Assembly: GCA_016867395.1 (NCBI GenBank)
Contig: VGJS01000006.1
Coordinates: forward strand, 51,825-115,824
Length of the DNA: 64,000 bases
Source of the DNA: Candidatus Handelsmanbacteria bacterium
Lineage (GTDB): Bacteria > Latescibacterota > UBA2968 > UBA8231
Direction of reading: 5' to 3'
The notes beneath the pieces are model-generated. The model did no database searches and was not told the origin of the DNA. It saw only the letters and a list, made by a program, of their open reading frames with translations. Numbering within the stretch: the first letter of the stretch is position 1; each line of letters opens with the position of its first letter. This document shows, piece by piece, positions 45,377 to 55,341 of the stretch. A program made the translations under genes and the position numbers.

Positions 45377-48300
45377 ATGTTCCGTGCGCTGTCGGGCCTT
45401 CTCGCCTCGCTACTGGCCGCCAACCTGGCGGGCGCCGCGTCTCTGCAGGTGCTCTCCTCCGGCGAGCAGGGACTGCGCCTGGCCCTCGCCCTGCCCCCGC
45501 CCGGGGTGCAGACCCTGGAGCTTGGTGGCAAACGCCGGCAGCAACTGGAACTGCCCCCCGGCTTCACCCGCCTTGGCGAACCAGGACAGCCCGCCCTGCC
45601 CTTCCTCGCCGCACCCATCGCCGTCCCGCCGGGGGCCCAGGTGCGGGTGGAGGTGGAGGAGGTGCGCTGGGCGCGGTTGGAGGGCCTGGACCTGTCCCCG
45701 GCCCATGCCGAGGGTGATGACGCGCCGAACCAGGCAACAGATCCCCGACAGGGGTTGAGCGGCGCCTTCTCGCCGGCCCAGGTTTTCGCCCTGGCCGAGG
45801 GCGGCAGCCTACGCGGAGTGCGCACCCTCTTCCTGCGGCTCTATCCTTACCGCTACCACCCGACCCGCCGCGAACTGGAGTACTGCGCCCGGCTGCAACT
45901 GCGGGTGGAGTTTGTGGGCGGCCGCCGGCCCAAGCGGTCGCGCTCCGCCGATACAGCCGCCGCCCCGCTCTACCGCGCCCTGCTCAACCACGCCCAGGCC
46001 CCGGCCTGGCGCGAGGAAGGCCGCGTTGCCAAACCCGCGGCCCTCGGTGAAGGGTACGACCCCTCCCGCCCCTGGGTCAAGGTGTACGCCGACGAGGACG
46101 GCCTCTTCTGCCTCACCCCGGCCTGGCTCGATTCTCTGGGGGTGGGCCCAGAGGGCATCGACCCGCGCACCTTCCAGGTGTACTACCTGGGCCAGGAGCA
46201 GGCCATCCGCGTCCACGGCGAGGAGGACGGGTCCTTCGACGAACAGGACTACCTGCTCTTCTTCGGCCAGTACCGCCGCGATCCACACAAGGACTTCGAG
46301 AATCTCTACGGCCGGCGCAACACCTACTGGCTGAGCTGGGGCGGGGTGCAGGGAAAGAGGCTGCAACCGCGCAGCGGCGCGCCGGTGCAGGGGTACCCGC
46401 TCTCGCCCTGGAAGTGGACTGCGGTGCACTTTGAGCAGGACACCCGCTATAACCCGCTGCCCCTCACCCTGCCTGAGAAAAAGGTGGATCACTGGTTCTG
46501 GGGCGATACCGTGGCGGCCAGGTCCGCGGTGGCGGCTGGCTCGCGCCTCTATGCCGGGCCCCTGCTCCATCGCGCCAAGGGGGAGGAGTACCCCGCCCGG
46601 GTGCGCGTGGCCCTGCACGGGGTCTCGGACAATTTCCACCACACTACCGTGCGCCTCACCAATATCAACGGCCCGCTCCTGGACGAGCGGATCTGGCGGG
46701 GTCCGGAGGAGCTGCGTTTCGAAACGGAGATCCCCAGTTCCTATCTGAAGGACCAGAACCACGTCTTCCTCCAGGTCAGTGCTGACCAGGGCCTGCCGGA
46801 CCCGGTCTACTTCAATTGGTTCGAGATCGAGTACCGCCGCGCGTACCAGACCTGGATCGGGTTCTTCGATTTCACCCAGCCGCCCGGAGGCCAGTCCTAT
46901 GTGCTGCAGGGCCTGTACCCGCCGGGCATCGAGGTCTGGGATGTGGCCAATGGCTATTACTTTACGGACTTCGGCATCGATTCCACCGCGGCGCTGGGGC
47001 CTTTTGTCCATTTTGAGGACAACCCCGCCGACTCGGCCCGGTATGTGGCCGCCGACACCCTGGCCGGGATCAAGCGACCCGTGGGCAAGTTAGACCTGCC
47101 CTCCTCCTGGCGTTCACCAAGCCACCGCGCCCAGTACCTGATCATCACCCACGCCAACTTTCTCGCCGCGGCCCAGCGCTTGGCCGCGCACCGCCGCGCC
47201 AACGGCCTGGGGGTCGAGGTGGTGGAGGTGGAGGACCTGTACGACGAGTTTTCGCACGGGCTGCCCACCGCCGATGCGGTGCGGGATTTCATCGCTTACG
47301 CGTACTCCAATTGGGAAGAGCCGCCGGCGTACGTGCTCCTGGCCGGAAATACCCACTATGCGTACCGGTCCAGTCGGCCCAGCTTTGTGCCCACCCGCTA
47401 CTACCACGCCCGCAACCGGGGGGAGGCGGGCACGGATTTCCTCTACAGCCTGGTGGACGGGGAGGACCTGCTGCCCGACCTGACCGTGGGCCGCCTGTCC
47501 TGGCTCAACCCGGACCAGGCGGAGGTGTCGGTGGACAAGATCATCACCTATGATCGGGAGACCGCGCCGGGGGACTGGCGCAGCCGGGTGATCTACCTGG
47601 CCAACTACCACGAGATCGGGGAGTTCGCCCGGAACAATGCCGAGCGGGCTGCCCATTACACCGAGCCTCTGGGCTTAGCGTCCATCGAGATCATCAACCC
47701 CGATAATACCTTCCTCCCCAACCTCACTGGCAAGCGCTTTCTCGACGCACTCAACCAGGGGGCCCTGCTACTCAACTTCAACGGCCACGGCAGCATCGGT
47801 ACCATGCAGTACGTCTTCTCCATCCAGTTCCCCGAGTGGGGCTATCTGAGCCAGGTCAGAAACGGCTCCCGCCTGCCCCTGATCCTGGCCCTCTCCTGCC
47901 TTAACGGCCAGTTCGCCGAGCCCAGCTTTCCCAGTCTGAGCGAGGCCCTCACCCTCAGGGAGGAGGGTGGTTCCATCGCCTACATCTCGGCCAGCGCCCA
48001 GGGGCGGGTGGCGCAGCAGGATTTGCTGGCTGACCGGCTCTTCGCCCAGTTCTTTCAGGGCGGCACCCTGGAGTTCGGGCCGGCCCTCGACGTGGCTAAG
48101 GTCCAGATGCTGGCCGCCCGCCCCAGCTTTGAGGAGGCGGCGTACGGCATGCAGTTGCAGGGCGATCCGGCCCAGCGACTGGCCCTGCCCGCCCAGCCCG
48201 ACTACGAGGCCTTGGACCTGCGCCTGAACCGGGGGGAGGTGTTGAGCCGTGACACCCTGCGGGTGGAGGTGATCCTGCGCAACAACACCCGCCTGGGTTG

Positions 48301-50860
48301 GGACAGCGTGCAGGTGGCGCTACAGGTGCGCAACCTGAACGCCGCTGCCCCGCCCGAAACCCTGCTCTATCTGCAGGAGGCGCCCTTTGCCGGCACCCTC
48401 ACCCTGGCGGTGGACTGGACCCCAGGCTCTGGCCCGGGGATCTACGAACTCGAACTGCTGGCGGACCCTGCCGACCAGGTAGCCGAGACCGACGAGGACA
48501 ACAACGCCCTGCGGCGCCAGGTGGAGGTGCAGTCCCCGGTGGTCCCCCGGCTGCTCCACCCCCTCTCTGGGGCGATGCTGGCCCCCGGGGACCTGAGCCT
48601 GGAGGCCCTGCTGCCCCTGGAGGGCGGGCCTTACGACTGCGAGTTCGCCCTGGCCGCCGACCCGGACTTTGCCAGGACGGCCGGCGGTGGGGTGGTGCAG
48701 GTGGCCCAGGGCAGTGCCGTGTACCAGCCAGAGGGGCTGGCGCTGGGCCAGGCGTACTTCTGGCGGGCCCGGGTGCGCTCGGGGTCGGGCCTGGGCCCGT
48801 GGAGCGAAACCCGCTCCTTCTGGGCGGAGCCGGGCGGGGCCGCGCCGGGCTGGCGGCAGCGGGGGGCGCAGTTCCTGGCAGGAGAGGCGCTCGACCTGGA
48901 ACTCGCCGCAGAGGGGATGACCCTGTCCTCGGCCACCCGCCCCCTGCAACCGGCGGCCCAGACCCGCGAGGCGGGCGCAGAGGTGGCGGGTATCGAGGGG
49001 GCCGGGGTGGTTTGCAGCGACGGGACCTACCTGTATGCCAAGCGCTGGTTCAACGACAAATCCACCGAATACCCTGGCACGGATTTTTTCACCCGCATTG
49101 GCAGCGGCTACAAGGGTACCGAGTTCGGTCGGGTCTACGGGGTGCTGCCGGATTCCACCACCGGCGGCATTGCGGCCACCTACCACAGCGACGGTTACAT
49201 CTACAGCGAGATGGGGGACCCGTATGCGCTGGAACGAATCACCACGGCCACCGGCAGGAAGGACACCGTCGCCGTGCCCGAGGGCATGGTCGAGTGGCGC
49301 AGCGGGCAGATCTTCAGCGGCCATTTCCTAATCACCTCGGACGGCCGCTACATCTACAACGTATCCATGAGTTCCGAGGCCGGGGCGCACACCGAGTGGC
49401 GGGTACGGGTCTTTGACCCGGCCCGCAATTGGGCCCTGCTAAGGGATTTCACCTCCCCACCCACGGAGACGGGTTTTACCTACACCTGGACCGATGGGAT
49501 TCTGGCCGACGGGGAGCGGCTCTACTTCATCGAATACCGCGGGGAACGCCGCATCCGCATGGTGGACGGAAACAATGGCCGGTTGCTGGGGGAATGGCAG
49601 AGCGACCAGGACTCCACCCGCATCATCTCGGGCCAGTACGACTGGGTCAACAACAAGGTCTGGCTGGGCGACCTGGAGCGGCCGCGAATTTTTCGATATG
49701 AGGGGCTGGGCCGGGTCAGCCGCGGCCAATTACTCTCCCCGGCCCTCGGGCCGGCGGTGGCCTGGAAAGGGGTATCGGTGCGGGGAGAGGGGGTAGAGGT
49801 GGAGGTGGAGGGCCGCCCGCGCGAGGGGGCGGCGTGGCAGGCAGTGCCCGGGGTGCCGGCGGCAGTTGCCGGGCAGGCCATAGACCTGAGCGGGGTGGAG
49901 GCGGACCAGTACCCGCACCTGCGCCTGCGGGCGCGTTTGCAGGGAGCGGGGGCGCGTCTGGGCGAATGGGCCGTGGATTTTGCGCCGCGGCCTTCCCTGG
50001 GCCTGCAACAGGCGCGGCTGGATTCGGCCAACCGAGTGATGGTGGTGGTGCGCAACCTGGGGGTGGTGGAAGCTGGGGCGCGGCTGCTCTTGGAGCAGGG
50101 AGAACGCCGGACCACGGTGCGGGAACTGAGCCTGGCGCCCCTGCAGCGGGGCGAGGCCCGCAGGGTGCAACTCGACAGCCTGGCCGCCTTGCCGGTGGGG
50201 AGGCTCTTCGCCCGCCTGCTCCCGGCCCAGGCCGACGCCGACCCGCAGGATGACCTGTTGGAGGTGGACCTCGGGGAGGGGGGGCAGGCCGGGCTGGCGT
50301 TCAGCGCCTGGCCGGGCGGCCGGCCGCTCCTGGACGGCGATCCGCTGCTGGCCGGCGAAGGGTTGCGGGTGCAGGCCGGGGGCGAGGGGCATCTGGCCCT
50401 GGCCGTGGACGGGGTGCCGGTGCAGCCGGATTCGGCGTGGGAGGGCGCCTTGCCGGGGGTTTTGTACCGGCCCGCCCTGCCGGAGGGGGAGCACCGGGTG
50501 CAGGCCCGCCTCCTGCGCAGGGGGCGCGAGGCGGGTTTTGCCGAGTTGCGTTTCCGGCTCAGCGGGGAGTTGTTGATCGCCAACGCCCTGCCCTACCCGC
50601 ACCCGGCCCGGGAGGGGACCGCCTTTACCTACGTGCTCTCGCACGAGGCCCGGGTGGCCATCGAGATCTACGCCCTCAGCGGCCGGCGGCTACTCCGGCT
50701 GGGGCCCATGGCCCAGGGGGCGGGGTTCCAGCAGGTGGAGTGGGACGGCCGCGACGGGGAAGGGCGCCGGCTGGCCAATGGGACCTATCTGTACCGGATC
50801 AGCGCCGAGGGGCCGCAGGGCGTGGCGGAATTCCGCGGCCCGCTGACCGTGATGCGCTGA
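45377..50860 (+). CDS. Giant secreted C25 (gingipain-like) cysteine peptidase with FlgD-like C-terminal domain
   Basis: This 1827-residue protein has a signal peptide (FRALSGLLASLLAANLAGAA), an N-terminal beta domain (PWVKVYADEDGLFCLTPAWL) and a C25 peptidase domain. The catalytic dyad fits His804 in LLNFNGHGSIG and Cys841 in LALSCLNGQF. A CARDB-like domain follows (DTLRVEVILRNNTRLGWDSV), then a propeller-like region (residues about 1200-1440; SDGTYLYAKRWFNDKS, DGRYIYNVSMSSE). It ends with a FlgD-like domain (RVAIEIYALSGRRLLRLGPM, GRRLANGTYLYRISAEG). Such C-termini serve type IX-like secretion and surface anchoring. It may be a PorU-like sortase or an exported protease. It is the largest intact gene here. 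Confidence 0.87.
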   Translation: MFRALSGLLASLLAANLAGAASLQVLSSGEQGLRLALALPPPGVQTLELGGKRRQQLELPPGFTRLGEPGQPALPFLAAPIAVPPGAQVRVEVEEVRWARLEGLDLSPAHAEGDDAPNQATDPRQGLSGAFSPAQVFALAEGGSLRGVRTLFLRLYPYRYHPTRRELEYCARLQLRVEFVGGRRPKRSRSADTAAAPLYRALLNHAQAPAWREEGRVAKPAALGEGYDPSRPWVKVYADEDGLFCLTPAWLDSLGVGPEGIDPRTFQVYYLGQEQAIRVHGEEDGSFDEQDYLLFFGQYRRDPHKDFENLYGRRNTYWLSWGGVQGKRLQPRSGAPVQGYPLSPWKWTAVHFEQDTRYNPLPLTLPEKKVDHWFWGDTVAARSAVAAGSRLYAGPLLHRAKGEEYPARVRVALHGVSDNFHHTTVRLTNINGPLLDERIWRGPEELRFETEIPSSYLKDQNHVFLQVSADQGLPDPVYFNWFEIEYRRAYQTWIGFFDFTQPPGGQSYVLQGLYPPGIEVWDVANGYYFTDFGIDSTAALGPFVHFEDNPADSARYVAADTLAGIKRPVGKLDLPSSWRSPSHRAQYLIITHANFLAAAQRLAAHRRANGLGVEVVEVEDLYDEFSHGLPTADAVRDFIAYAYSNWEEPPAYVLLAGNTHYAYRSSRPSFVPTRYYHARNRGEAGTDFLYSLVDGEDLLPDLTVGRLSWLNPDQAEVSVDKIITYDRETAPGDWRSRVIYLANYHEIGEFARNNAERAAHYTEPLGLASIEIINPDNTFLPNLTGKRFLDALNQGALLLNFNGHGSIGTMQYVFSIQFPEWGYLSQVRNGSRLPLILALSCLNGQFAEPSFPSLSEALTLREEGGSIAYISASAQGRVAQQDLLADRLFAQFFQGGTLEFGPALDVAKVQMLAARPSFEEAAYGMQLQGDPAQRLALPAQPDYEALDLRLNRGEVLSRDTLRVEVILRNNTRLGWDSVQVALQVRNLNAAAPPETLLYLQEAPFAGTLTLAVDWTPGSGPGIYELELLADPADQVAETDEDNNALRRQVEVQSPVVPRLLHPLSGAMLAPGDLSLEALLPLEGGPYDCEFALAADPDFARTAGGGVVQVAQGSAVYQPEGLALGQAYFWRARVRSGSGLGPWSETRSFWAEPGGAAPGWRQRGAQFLAGEALDLELAAEGMTLSSATRPLQPAAQTREAGAEVAGIEGAGVVCSDGTYLYAKRWFNDKSTEYPGTDFFTRIGSGYKGTEFGRVYGVLPDSTTGGIAATYHSDGYIYSEMGDPYALERITTATGRKDTVAVPEGMVEWRSGQIFSGHFLITSDGRYIYNVSMSSEAGAHTEWRVRVFDPARNWALLRDFTSPPTETGFTYTWTDGILADGERLYFIEYRGERRIRMVDGNNGRLLGEWQSDQDSTRIISGQYDWVNNKVWLGDLERPRIFRYEGLGRVSRGQLLSPALGPAVAWKGVSVRGEGVEVEVEGRPREGAAWQAVPGVPAAVAGQAIDLSGVEADQYPHLRLRARLQGAGARLGEWAVDFAPRPSLGLQQARLDSANRVMVVVRNLGVVEAGARLLLEQGERRTTVRELSLAPLQRGEARRVQLDSLAALPVGRLFARLLPAQADADPQDDLLEVDLGEGGQAGLAFSAWPGGRPLLDGDPLLAGEGLRVQAGGEGHLALAVDGVPVQPDSAWEGALPGVLYRPALPEGEHRVQARLLRRGREAGFAELRFRLSGELLIANALPYPHPAREGTAFTYVLSHEARVAIEIYALSGRRLLRLGPMAQGAGFQQVEWDGRDGEGRRLANGTYLYRISAEGPQGVAEFRGPLTVMR

Positions 50861-50869
50861 GACGCCGCG

Positions 50870-51172
50870 CTACTTCTGCTTGCGGAGGGCTTCGATCTTC
50901 TGGTCGCGCTCGGCGAAGATCTGATCGCGCACCCGCTTCATCTCCCCCTGGAATTGCTGCTGGTGTTCGGCAAAAGCCTGGGGTTCCAGCTCCCGGGAGA
51001 GCTTCTGGATCTTGGCCTTGAGGGCGATCTCCTGCTCGGCCCACTTGGCCTCGTACTGCTTCTTGAGCTGGTCGATGGCGGCGATCTGTTCGGGGGAGAG
51101 CTTGACGTAGTCCTTGTCCTGGCCCAGTTCGGCGTCGGCCTTTTCCAGGGCCAGTTCGAGGGCGGATTTCAT
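50870..51172 (-). CDS. Small coiled-coil protein, unknown function
   Basis: A 100-residue, highly charged helical protein that starts at the ATG at 51172 behind GGAGG. It reads SALELALEKADAELGQDKDY, then AAIDQLKKQYEAKWAEQEIA and MKRVRDQIFAERDQKIEALR. There is no signal peptide and no Cys. The frame is open upstream to 51553, but that part is a shadow of the next gene. No family is recognised; a chaperone-like or structural role is possible but unsupported. It lies 9 bases from the end of the C25 gene on the other strand. Confidence 0.65.
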   Translation of the reverse strand: MKSALELALEKADAELGQDKDYVKLSPEQIAAIDQLKKQYEAKWAEQEIALKAKIQKLSRELEPQAFAEHQQQFQGEMKRVRDQIFAERDQKIEALRKQK

Positions 51173-51188
51173 GGGGCCTCCGGGGTCA

Positions 51189-51220
51189 CAAAAAATCCCC
51201 GGCCTGCACAGGCCGGGGAT
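51189..51220 (-). terminator. Rho-independent terminator after the Cys-rich protein gene
   Basis: On the minus strand ATCCCCGGCC pairs with GGCCGGGGAT (51195-51204 and 51211-51220) around a 6-base loop, followed by six T residues. It ends 22 bases after the stop at 51243. Confidence 0.82.
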
Positions 51221-51242
51221 GGGGGCGGCTAGGGATGAAGGT

Positions 51243-51578
51243 TCAGCTCTTGGCGTTGTAGGGGCACTTGCCGCCTTCGGCCTTGGTGCAATCGACCTCG
51301 CTGGCGCTGGTGCTGGTGGTGTTGGCCGCGGCCTCGCCCTTGGGGCAGTCGGCGGTGCTGGCCTTGTCGCAACCGGCCTTGTCCTTAGGGCAGGCAGTGG
51401 CGCTGGCGCTGGTGGCAGTGGCCTCGCCCTTGGTGGGGCAGGCGGCGGCGCTAACCTTGGTGGTGCCGGTGACGACCTGCTGGGTGGCGGCCGGCTGGGT
51501 ATCGACGCTGGCCACGGCCCACTGCAGGGCGGCCACGGTGAGGATGGCGGCAAGGGCGAAGCCGATCTTCTTTCTCAT
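51243..51578 (-). CDS. Small secreted Cys-rich protein with spaced CP/CxK repeats
   Basis: The 111-residue precursor starts at 51578 behind GGAGGGTGACTT. After a signal peptide (IGFALAAILTVAALQWAVAS) comes a low-complexity Ala/Thr/Ser region carrying Cys at near-regular spacing: ACPTKGEA, ACPKDKAGCDKA, DCPKGEA, DCTKAEGGKCPYNAKS. Seven Cys in about 70 residues suggest metal binding or disulphides in the envelope. Its own ribosome site and terminator mark it as a single-gene unit. No family is recognised. Confidence 0.7.
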   Translation of the reverse strand: MRKKIGFALAAILTVAALQWAVASVDTQPAATQQVVTGTTKVSAAACPTKGEATATSASATACPKDKAGCDKASTADCPKGEAAANTTSTSASEVDCTKAEGGKCPYNAKS

Positions 51579-51659
51579 AAGTCACCCTCCTTTTGGTCAA
51601 TAGACGCGCCGGGAAGCGCGAGGCTTCCGGCAGATTACGATTTAATATACACGCGGACC

Positions 51660-53620
51660 TCAGCCGCCGCCAGAGGACCGGCCAAAGGCATCGACAAAGA
51701 GGAAGAAGCCGGCGAAATTGACCTGGCCATTGTCGCCGAAGTCAGGGTCGGGAGACGCCGGTACCTGGGTGGTGTCGGGGGCGCTCACCTCCAGCTCCCA
51801 GCTCAGGTCCCCTAGCTCCGCAGAGGCGTAGAGCACTTGTCCGCCCATCTCCAGGAAATGGCCGTCCTCCACATTAAAGGCCCGGGGCTTCCCTCCGGAG
51901 AAGTGCACCAGGCCGCGGCGGGCGTCGCTGCGCAGAGCGCCGGCCGGGGTTGCCAGGGACACCGTATCCCCCCGCTTACCCAGGCCCAAGCCTCCACCCC
52001 TTCAGGGCCAGGAACCGGGCCTCCTTCCCCTGCTGTTGCACCCGTAGGGCGGTGTGGGTCAATTCCTGCAGGTAAGCGAAGGGGTGCAGGGTGTCCACCT
52101 CGGAGAAGGTCTGCCCCGCTCCACTCGGGCAGTTAGGCCAGCAGTTCGGCCCCTGAGCGGATCCAGCGGGCCAGGTTGCCCTCGCGCTGGTATCGCCCCC
52201 GCTGCTGCCGTGCAGGTGCCACTCGTAGGTGTGGGTCTGGTCGTCTTCCAGGTGGTCGGCGACAAGGAAGTACTGCTTGCCGGGGAACATCACCCGCCGC
52301 CGCGCGGAGACACCCTGGTGCGCGGCCCGCACCTCCGCATAGTCCATCCACTCGCTGGCGAAGGGGTTCTCGATATAGGCGTCCTTGCCCCCATCCACGG
52401 GCTGGCCCAGCAGGGTGAGCAGCGGCGGCCCCTGCCCGTCCACCCGCACCACCTTGTGGTTGCGGCCCTGGTTGACCTTGTCGTGTAAGTTGAAGTCGAT
52501 GTACCCCGCGTCCAGGGCCAGCATCTCCCCGCCGGCATAGAGAACGAAGCTGGTCTCGTCCGGGTGCTCGTGGCCCTGGCCCCGGGAGCGGGGGACGCCG
52601 TGCTCGCTGCGCAGCAGCAGGTAGGTAACCCCCGCTGACCAGTCGCTGGGGAAAACCGCGTCTCCGGCCTTGGGCATAAAGATGAAGACCTTGGGGCCCC
52701 AGGCGGGCTTGTGTGCGGCGACTTGATCGTCGTACAGGGCGATGGCGTCTATCTCCGAGAACTCGCGCACGTAACGCCCGGTCTTGTTGTTCTCCTAGTC
52801 CCAACGGTACGCGCCCCCGTCCTCGCGCAGGCCGGCTACGCGCTTGAGCGCCCACATGCAGGGCAGGTACACGTCCGCAGCGTAGCGCAGGTAGAAGGGC
52901 CCCTCGGCGTATCCCCCATCCGTGCCCTCGACCTGGTAGTTGATGGTGCGGGTGACCAGGCCATGGGCCCGCTCGGCCCATTGCACCGGGGTGCTGCCCG
53001 AGAGTCCGGGGGTGGTCGGCCAGGCTTAGCCACAGGCCGGCGTAGGCGCGCAGGTGCCACTTGTCCAGGTCTACGGTGGATAGGTCGCGGCGGTCGGGGG
53101 TCTGGTGCAGCTGGAAAGAAAGCCCACGCTGATTCGGATGCCGGCGTACAGGCGCTGGGCCTCCTCGGCCAGTAGGGTGCGGATCAGTTCCAACGCGGTG
53201 CTGTCGTTTTGCAGGAAGCAGTGGAGCAGGTCGTACGCCTGGGCGTACTGGGCAGCGATCTCCCCCTCGGTGGGGCTGGCCCATGTCCCCGCCACGCGAG
53301 GGGAATTTGGTGTCGGCCAAAAGCTCGGCACCCCGGCGGGCATCGGAGGTGTCGCCGTTGATGGCGTAGACAAAGGCCAGGCTCTTGGCAGTGTGCACCT
53401 TGGCCCCTTTTTCCGCACAGGTGGCGGCCGCGGCGTCGGCCCGCCTCAGCGCGATGGCCCACCGGGTGGCAAACAAGCTACCGCTGGAGGCGTTCCGCGA
53501 GCAGGGGGAGTTGGCCGGCGGTGAAGAGCAGGGAGGGGTTTGTACGGCGTGCAGTTCGAGGCCCTGGCCGGGCACGGCGCAGAGGAGGAGGGCCAGGAGT
53601 TCAGGAAGGCGCATCTGCAA
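51660..53620 (-). pseudogene. Heparinase II/III-like secreted polysaccharide lyase with dockerin-like tail, broken
   Basis: A signal peptide (RLPELLALLLCAVPGQGLEL) at 53620 is followed in shifting frames by AKSLAFVYAINGDTSDARRG, ERAHGLVTRTINYQVEGTDG and GYAEGPFYLRYAADVYLPCM. Then comes the C-terminal heparinase sheet domain (GHEHPDETSFVLYAGGEMLA, AYIENPFASEWMDYAEVRAA, KQYFLVADHLEDDQTHTYEW). A TAG at 52795 and at least five frameshifts (near 53540, 53310, 53100, 53020 and 51990) break it. The end carries DFGDNGQVNFAGFFLFVDAF, an EF-hand/dockerin-like repeat. The family acts on uronic-acid polysaccharides. Confidence 0.82.
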
Positions 53621-53627
53621 ATCGGTT

Positions 53628-54334
53628 TCACCTAAGGTTTCCTGTCGGGATGGCGCCGGCCGCCAATCCGCCAGGGGCCCACAGCCAGAAGATGGAGCCG
53701 CCCACCTCGTCCCGCATCAGGTCGTAGAGGAGGTTGTAGTAGTGGAAGCAGCGATCGGTGATCTGGCGCAGGCAGGCGTGCACCCATTCGGGTCGCGCGA
53801 TGAGATGGGCCAACAGTTCTTCGGTGCCGCGCATGGCCGCCAGGGTGTCCAGTCCCCCGATGAGGTCGGGGAATTGCAGCAGGAACTTGCCCTGGCCCAG
53901 GCGCTTCTACTGGCGGCCCAACTCCAGGCTGAAGCGCCAGTAAAAGTTGTCGGGGTCAAAGGCGAAGCTTGCTTCCTCAGGTCGCCCGATGCAGGGCCGG
54001 CACCACACGGTGCCGGGCATCTCCACCCCGGTGCAGCCCAGGTACGGGGCCAGGCAGTTGGGCGCCAGGTCCGGGGCCACGGCCGGCAGGGCTTCGGACA
54101 GGTAGTGGGTGTGGATGCAGGCCATGGATGAAAGATCGACGCGGTAGGAAAAGTTGGTTGTGGAGTAGTTGGTGACCCAGCCGGGGGGCTCGCGTAGAGT
54201 CTCGATCTGCTCGGCGGGGGTGTCGCGGGGCGCGGTGAGGGCCATGGCGGGCGGGCCCATTCGCTGCCGTGCCACCAGGTGGTCAAACGCTGGCGGATCT
54301 GGTCCATGTCGGGTCGGTAGCGCAAGCCGCTCAT
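53628..54334 (-). pseudogene. URO-D-like (uroporphyrinogen decarboxylase family) gene 1, broken
   Basis: The start SGLRYRPDMDQIRQRLTTWW is followed after a frameshift near 54255 by ALTAPRDTPAEQIETLRE, FSYRVDLSSMACIHTHYLS and FYWRFSLELGRQ. A TAG at 53907 interrupts, then the frame goes on with GKFLLQFPDLIGGLDTLAAM and RDEVGGSIFWLWAPG, ending soon after. The C-terminal half of the barrel is missing. Such genes are common in this type of genome outside haem synthesis and resemble corrinoid methyltransferases; the role is unknown. It lies 9 bases before the dehydrogenase at 54344. Confidence 0.75.
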
Positions 54335-54343
54335 CCCATCCCC

Positions 54344-55300
54344 TCAGGTCAGCGCCGACCTGGGCCGCCGGCCCTGGAGAAAGTCGAGGGCGGCCTGGGC
54401 GGCCTTGGTCTGGAGCATCACCATTGCCCGTTCCGAGACTGCGGCAGCGTGGCTACTGAGCACCACATTGGGCAGGCTGCGCAGGGGGCTGTCGGTGGGC
54501 AGGGGCTCCACCTCGAAGACATCGAGGCCGGCCCCAGAGAGGTGGCCGGCGCGCAGGGCCTCGACCAGGTCCGCCTCTGCGACCACCGGGCCGCGCGAGG
54601 TGTTGACTAGAATGGCGCCCTTCTTCATGCGGGCCAGGGTCTGGGCCCGGATCAGGTGCCGGGTCTCAGGGGTGAGGGGGCAGTGGAGGGAGAGGACGTC
54701 GGCCCGGGCCAGCAGGGTGTCCAAATCCACCCGCTCGGCCCCGCACTGGGCAAAGACCGCCTCGGGTAGCAGGGGATCGAAGGCGATGGGCCTGAAGCCG
54801 AAGACCTTGGCCTTCTCCACCACCCTGCGGGCGATGCGGCCCAGGCTCACCACCCCCAGGGTCAGGTCGGTGAAGGCCGGGATGGGGCCGAAGGAGCCGA
54901 TGCCCCAGCCCCCCTGGCGCAGCTGGGTGTGGTCCTGGGGGAGGCGCCGGGCCAGAGAGAGGATCAGGGCCAGGGCGTGATTGGATACCTCCTCGACGCA
55001 GTAGTCGGGCACGTTGCAGGCGATCACCCCGCGCGTCTTGGCGGCCTGGAGGTCGAAGTTGTCCACCCCCACGCCGTAGCGCACGATGCAGCGCACCTCG
55101 GGCAGGGCGTCCAGCGCCCGGGCGCCCACCTTGGCCCACTGCACCAAGAGCACCTTGGCGCCCCGGCAGGTGCGGATGACGTCGTCTTCGGTTTTGCAGA
55201 TAGGCCTGATCTCTTCGAGGTCGATGCCGGCTGGGGCCAGCACCTGGCGCTCGGGGTCGAGGTTGGGAAAACCGTGGTCCGTGACGATGACCTTGCTCAT
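54344..55300 (-). CDS. D-isomer-specific 2-hydroxyacid dehydrogenase, CtBP-like
   Basis: This 318-residue enzyme starts at 55300 (MSKVIVTDHGFPNLDPERQV). It has the NAD-binding motif LGVVSLGRIARRVVEKA, the PCAVEYVSNHALAL-type region (NVPDYCVEEVSNHALALILS) and the catalytic Arg, Glu and His regions (NTSRGPVVAEADLVEALRAG, SSHAAAVSERAM). It is closer to the C-terminal-binding-protein branch than to the gene at 7463. It is the only intact gene between 51.6 and 58.1 kb. Confidence 0.88.
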   Translation of the reverse strand: MSKVIVTDHGFPNLDPERQVLAPAGIDLEEIRPICKTEDDVIRTCRGAKVLLVQWAKVGARALDALPEVRCIVRYGVGVDNFDLQAAKTRGVIACNVPDYCVEEVSNHALALILSLARRLPQDHTQLRQGGWGIGSFGPIPAFTDLTLGVVSLGRIARRVVEKAKVFGFRPIAFDPLLPEAVFAQCGAERVDLDTLLARADVLSLHCPLTPETRHLIRAQTLARMKKGAILVNTSRGPVVAEADLVEALRAGHLSGAGLDVFEVEPLPTDSPLRSLPNVVLSSHAAAVSERAMVMLQTKAAQAALDFLQGRRPRSALT

Positions 55301-55341
55301 CTGCGATCCTTTCAGGTGAAGTTGGCAGCAGGGGGCGCGTC

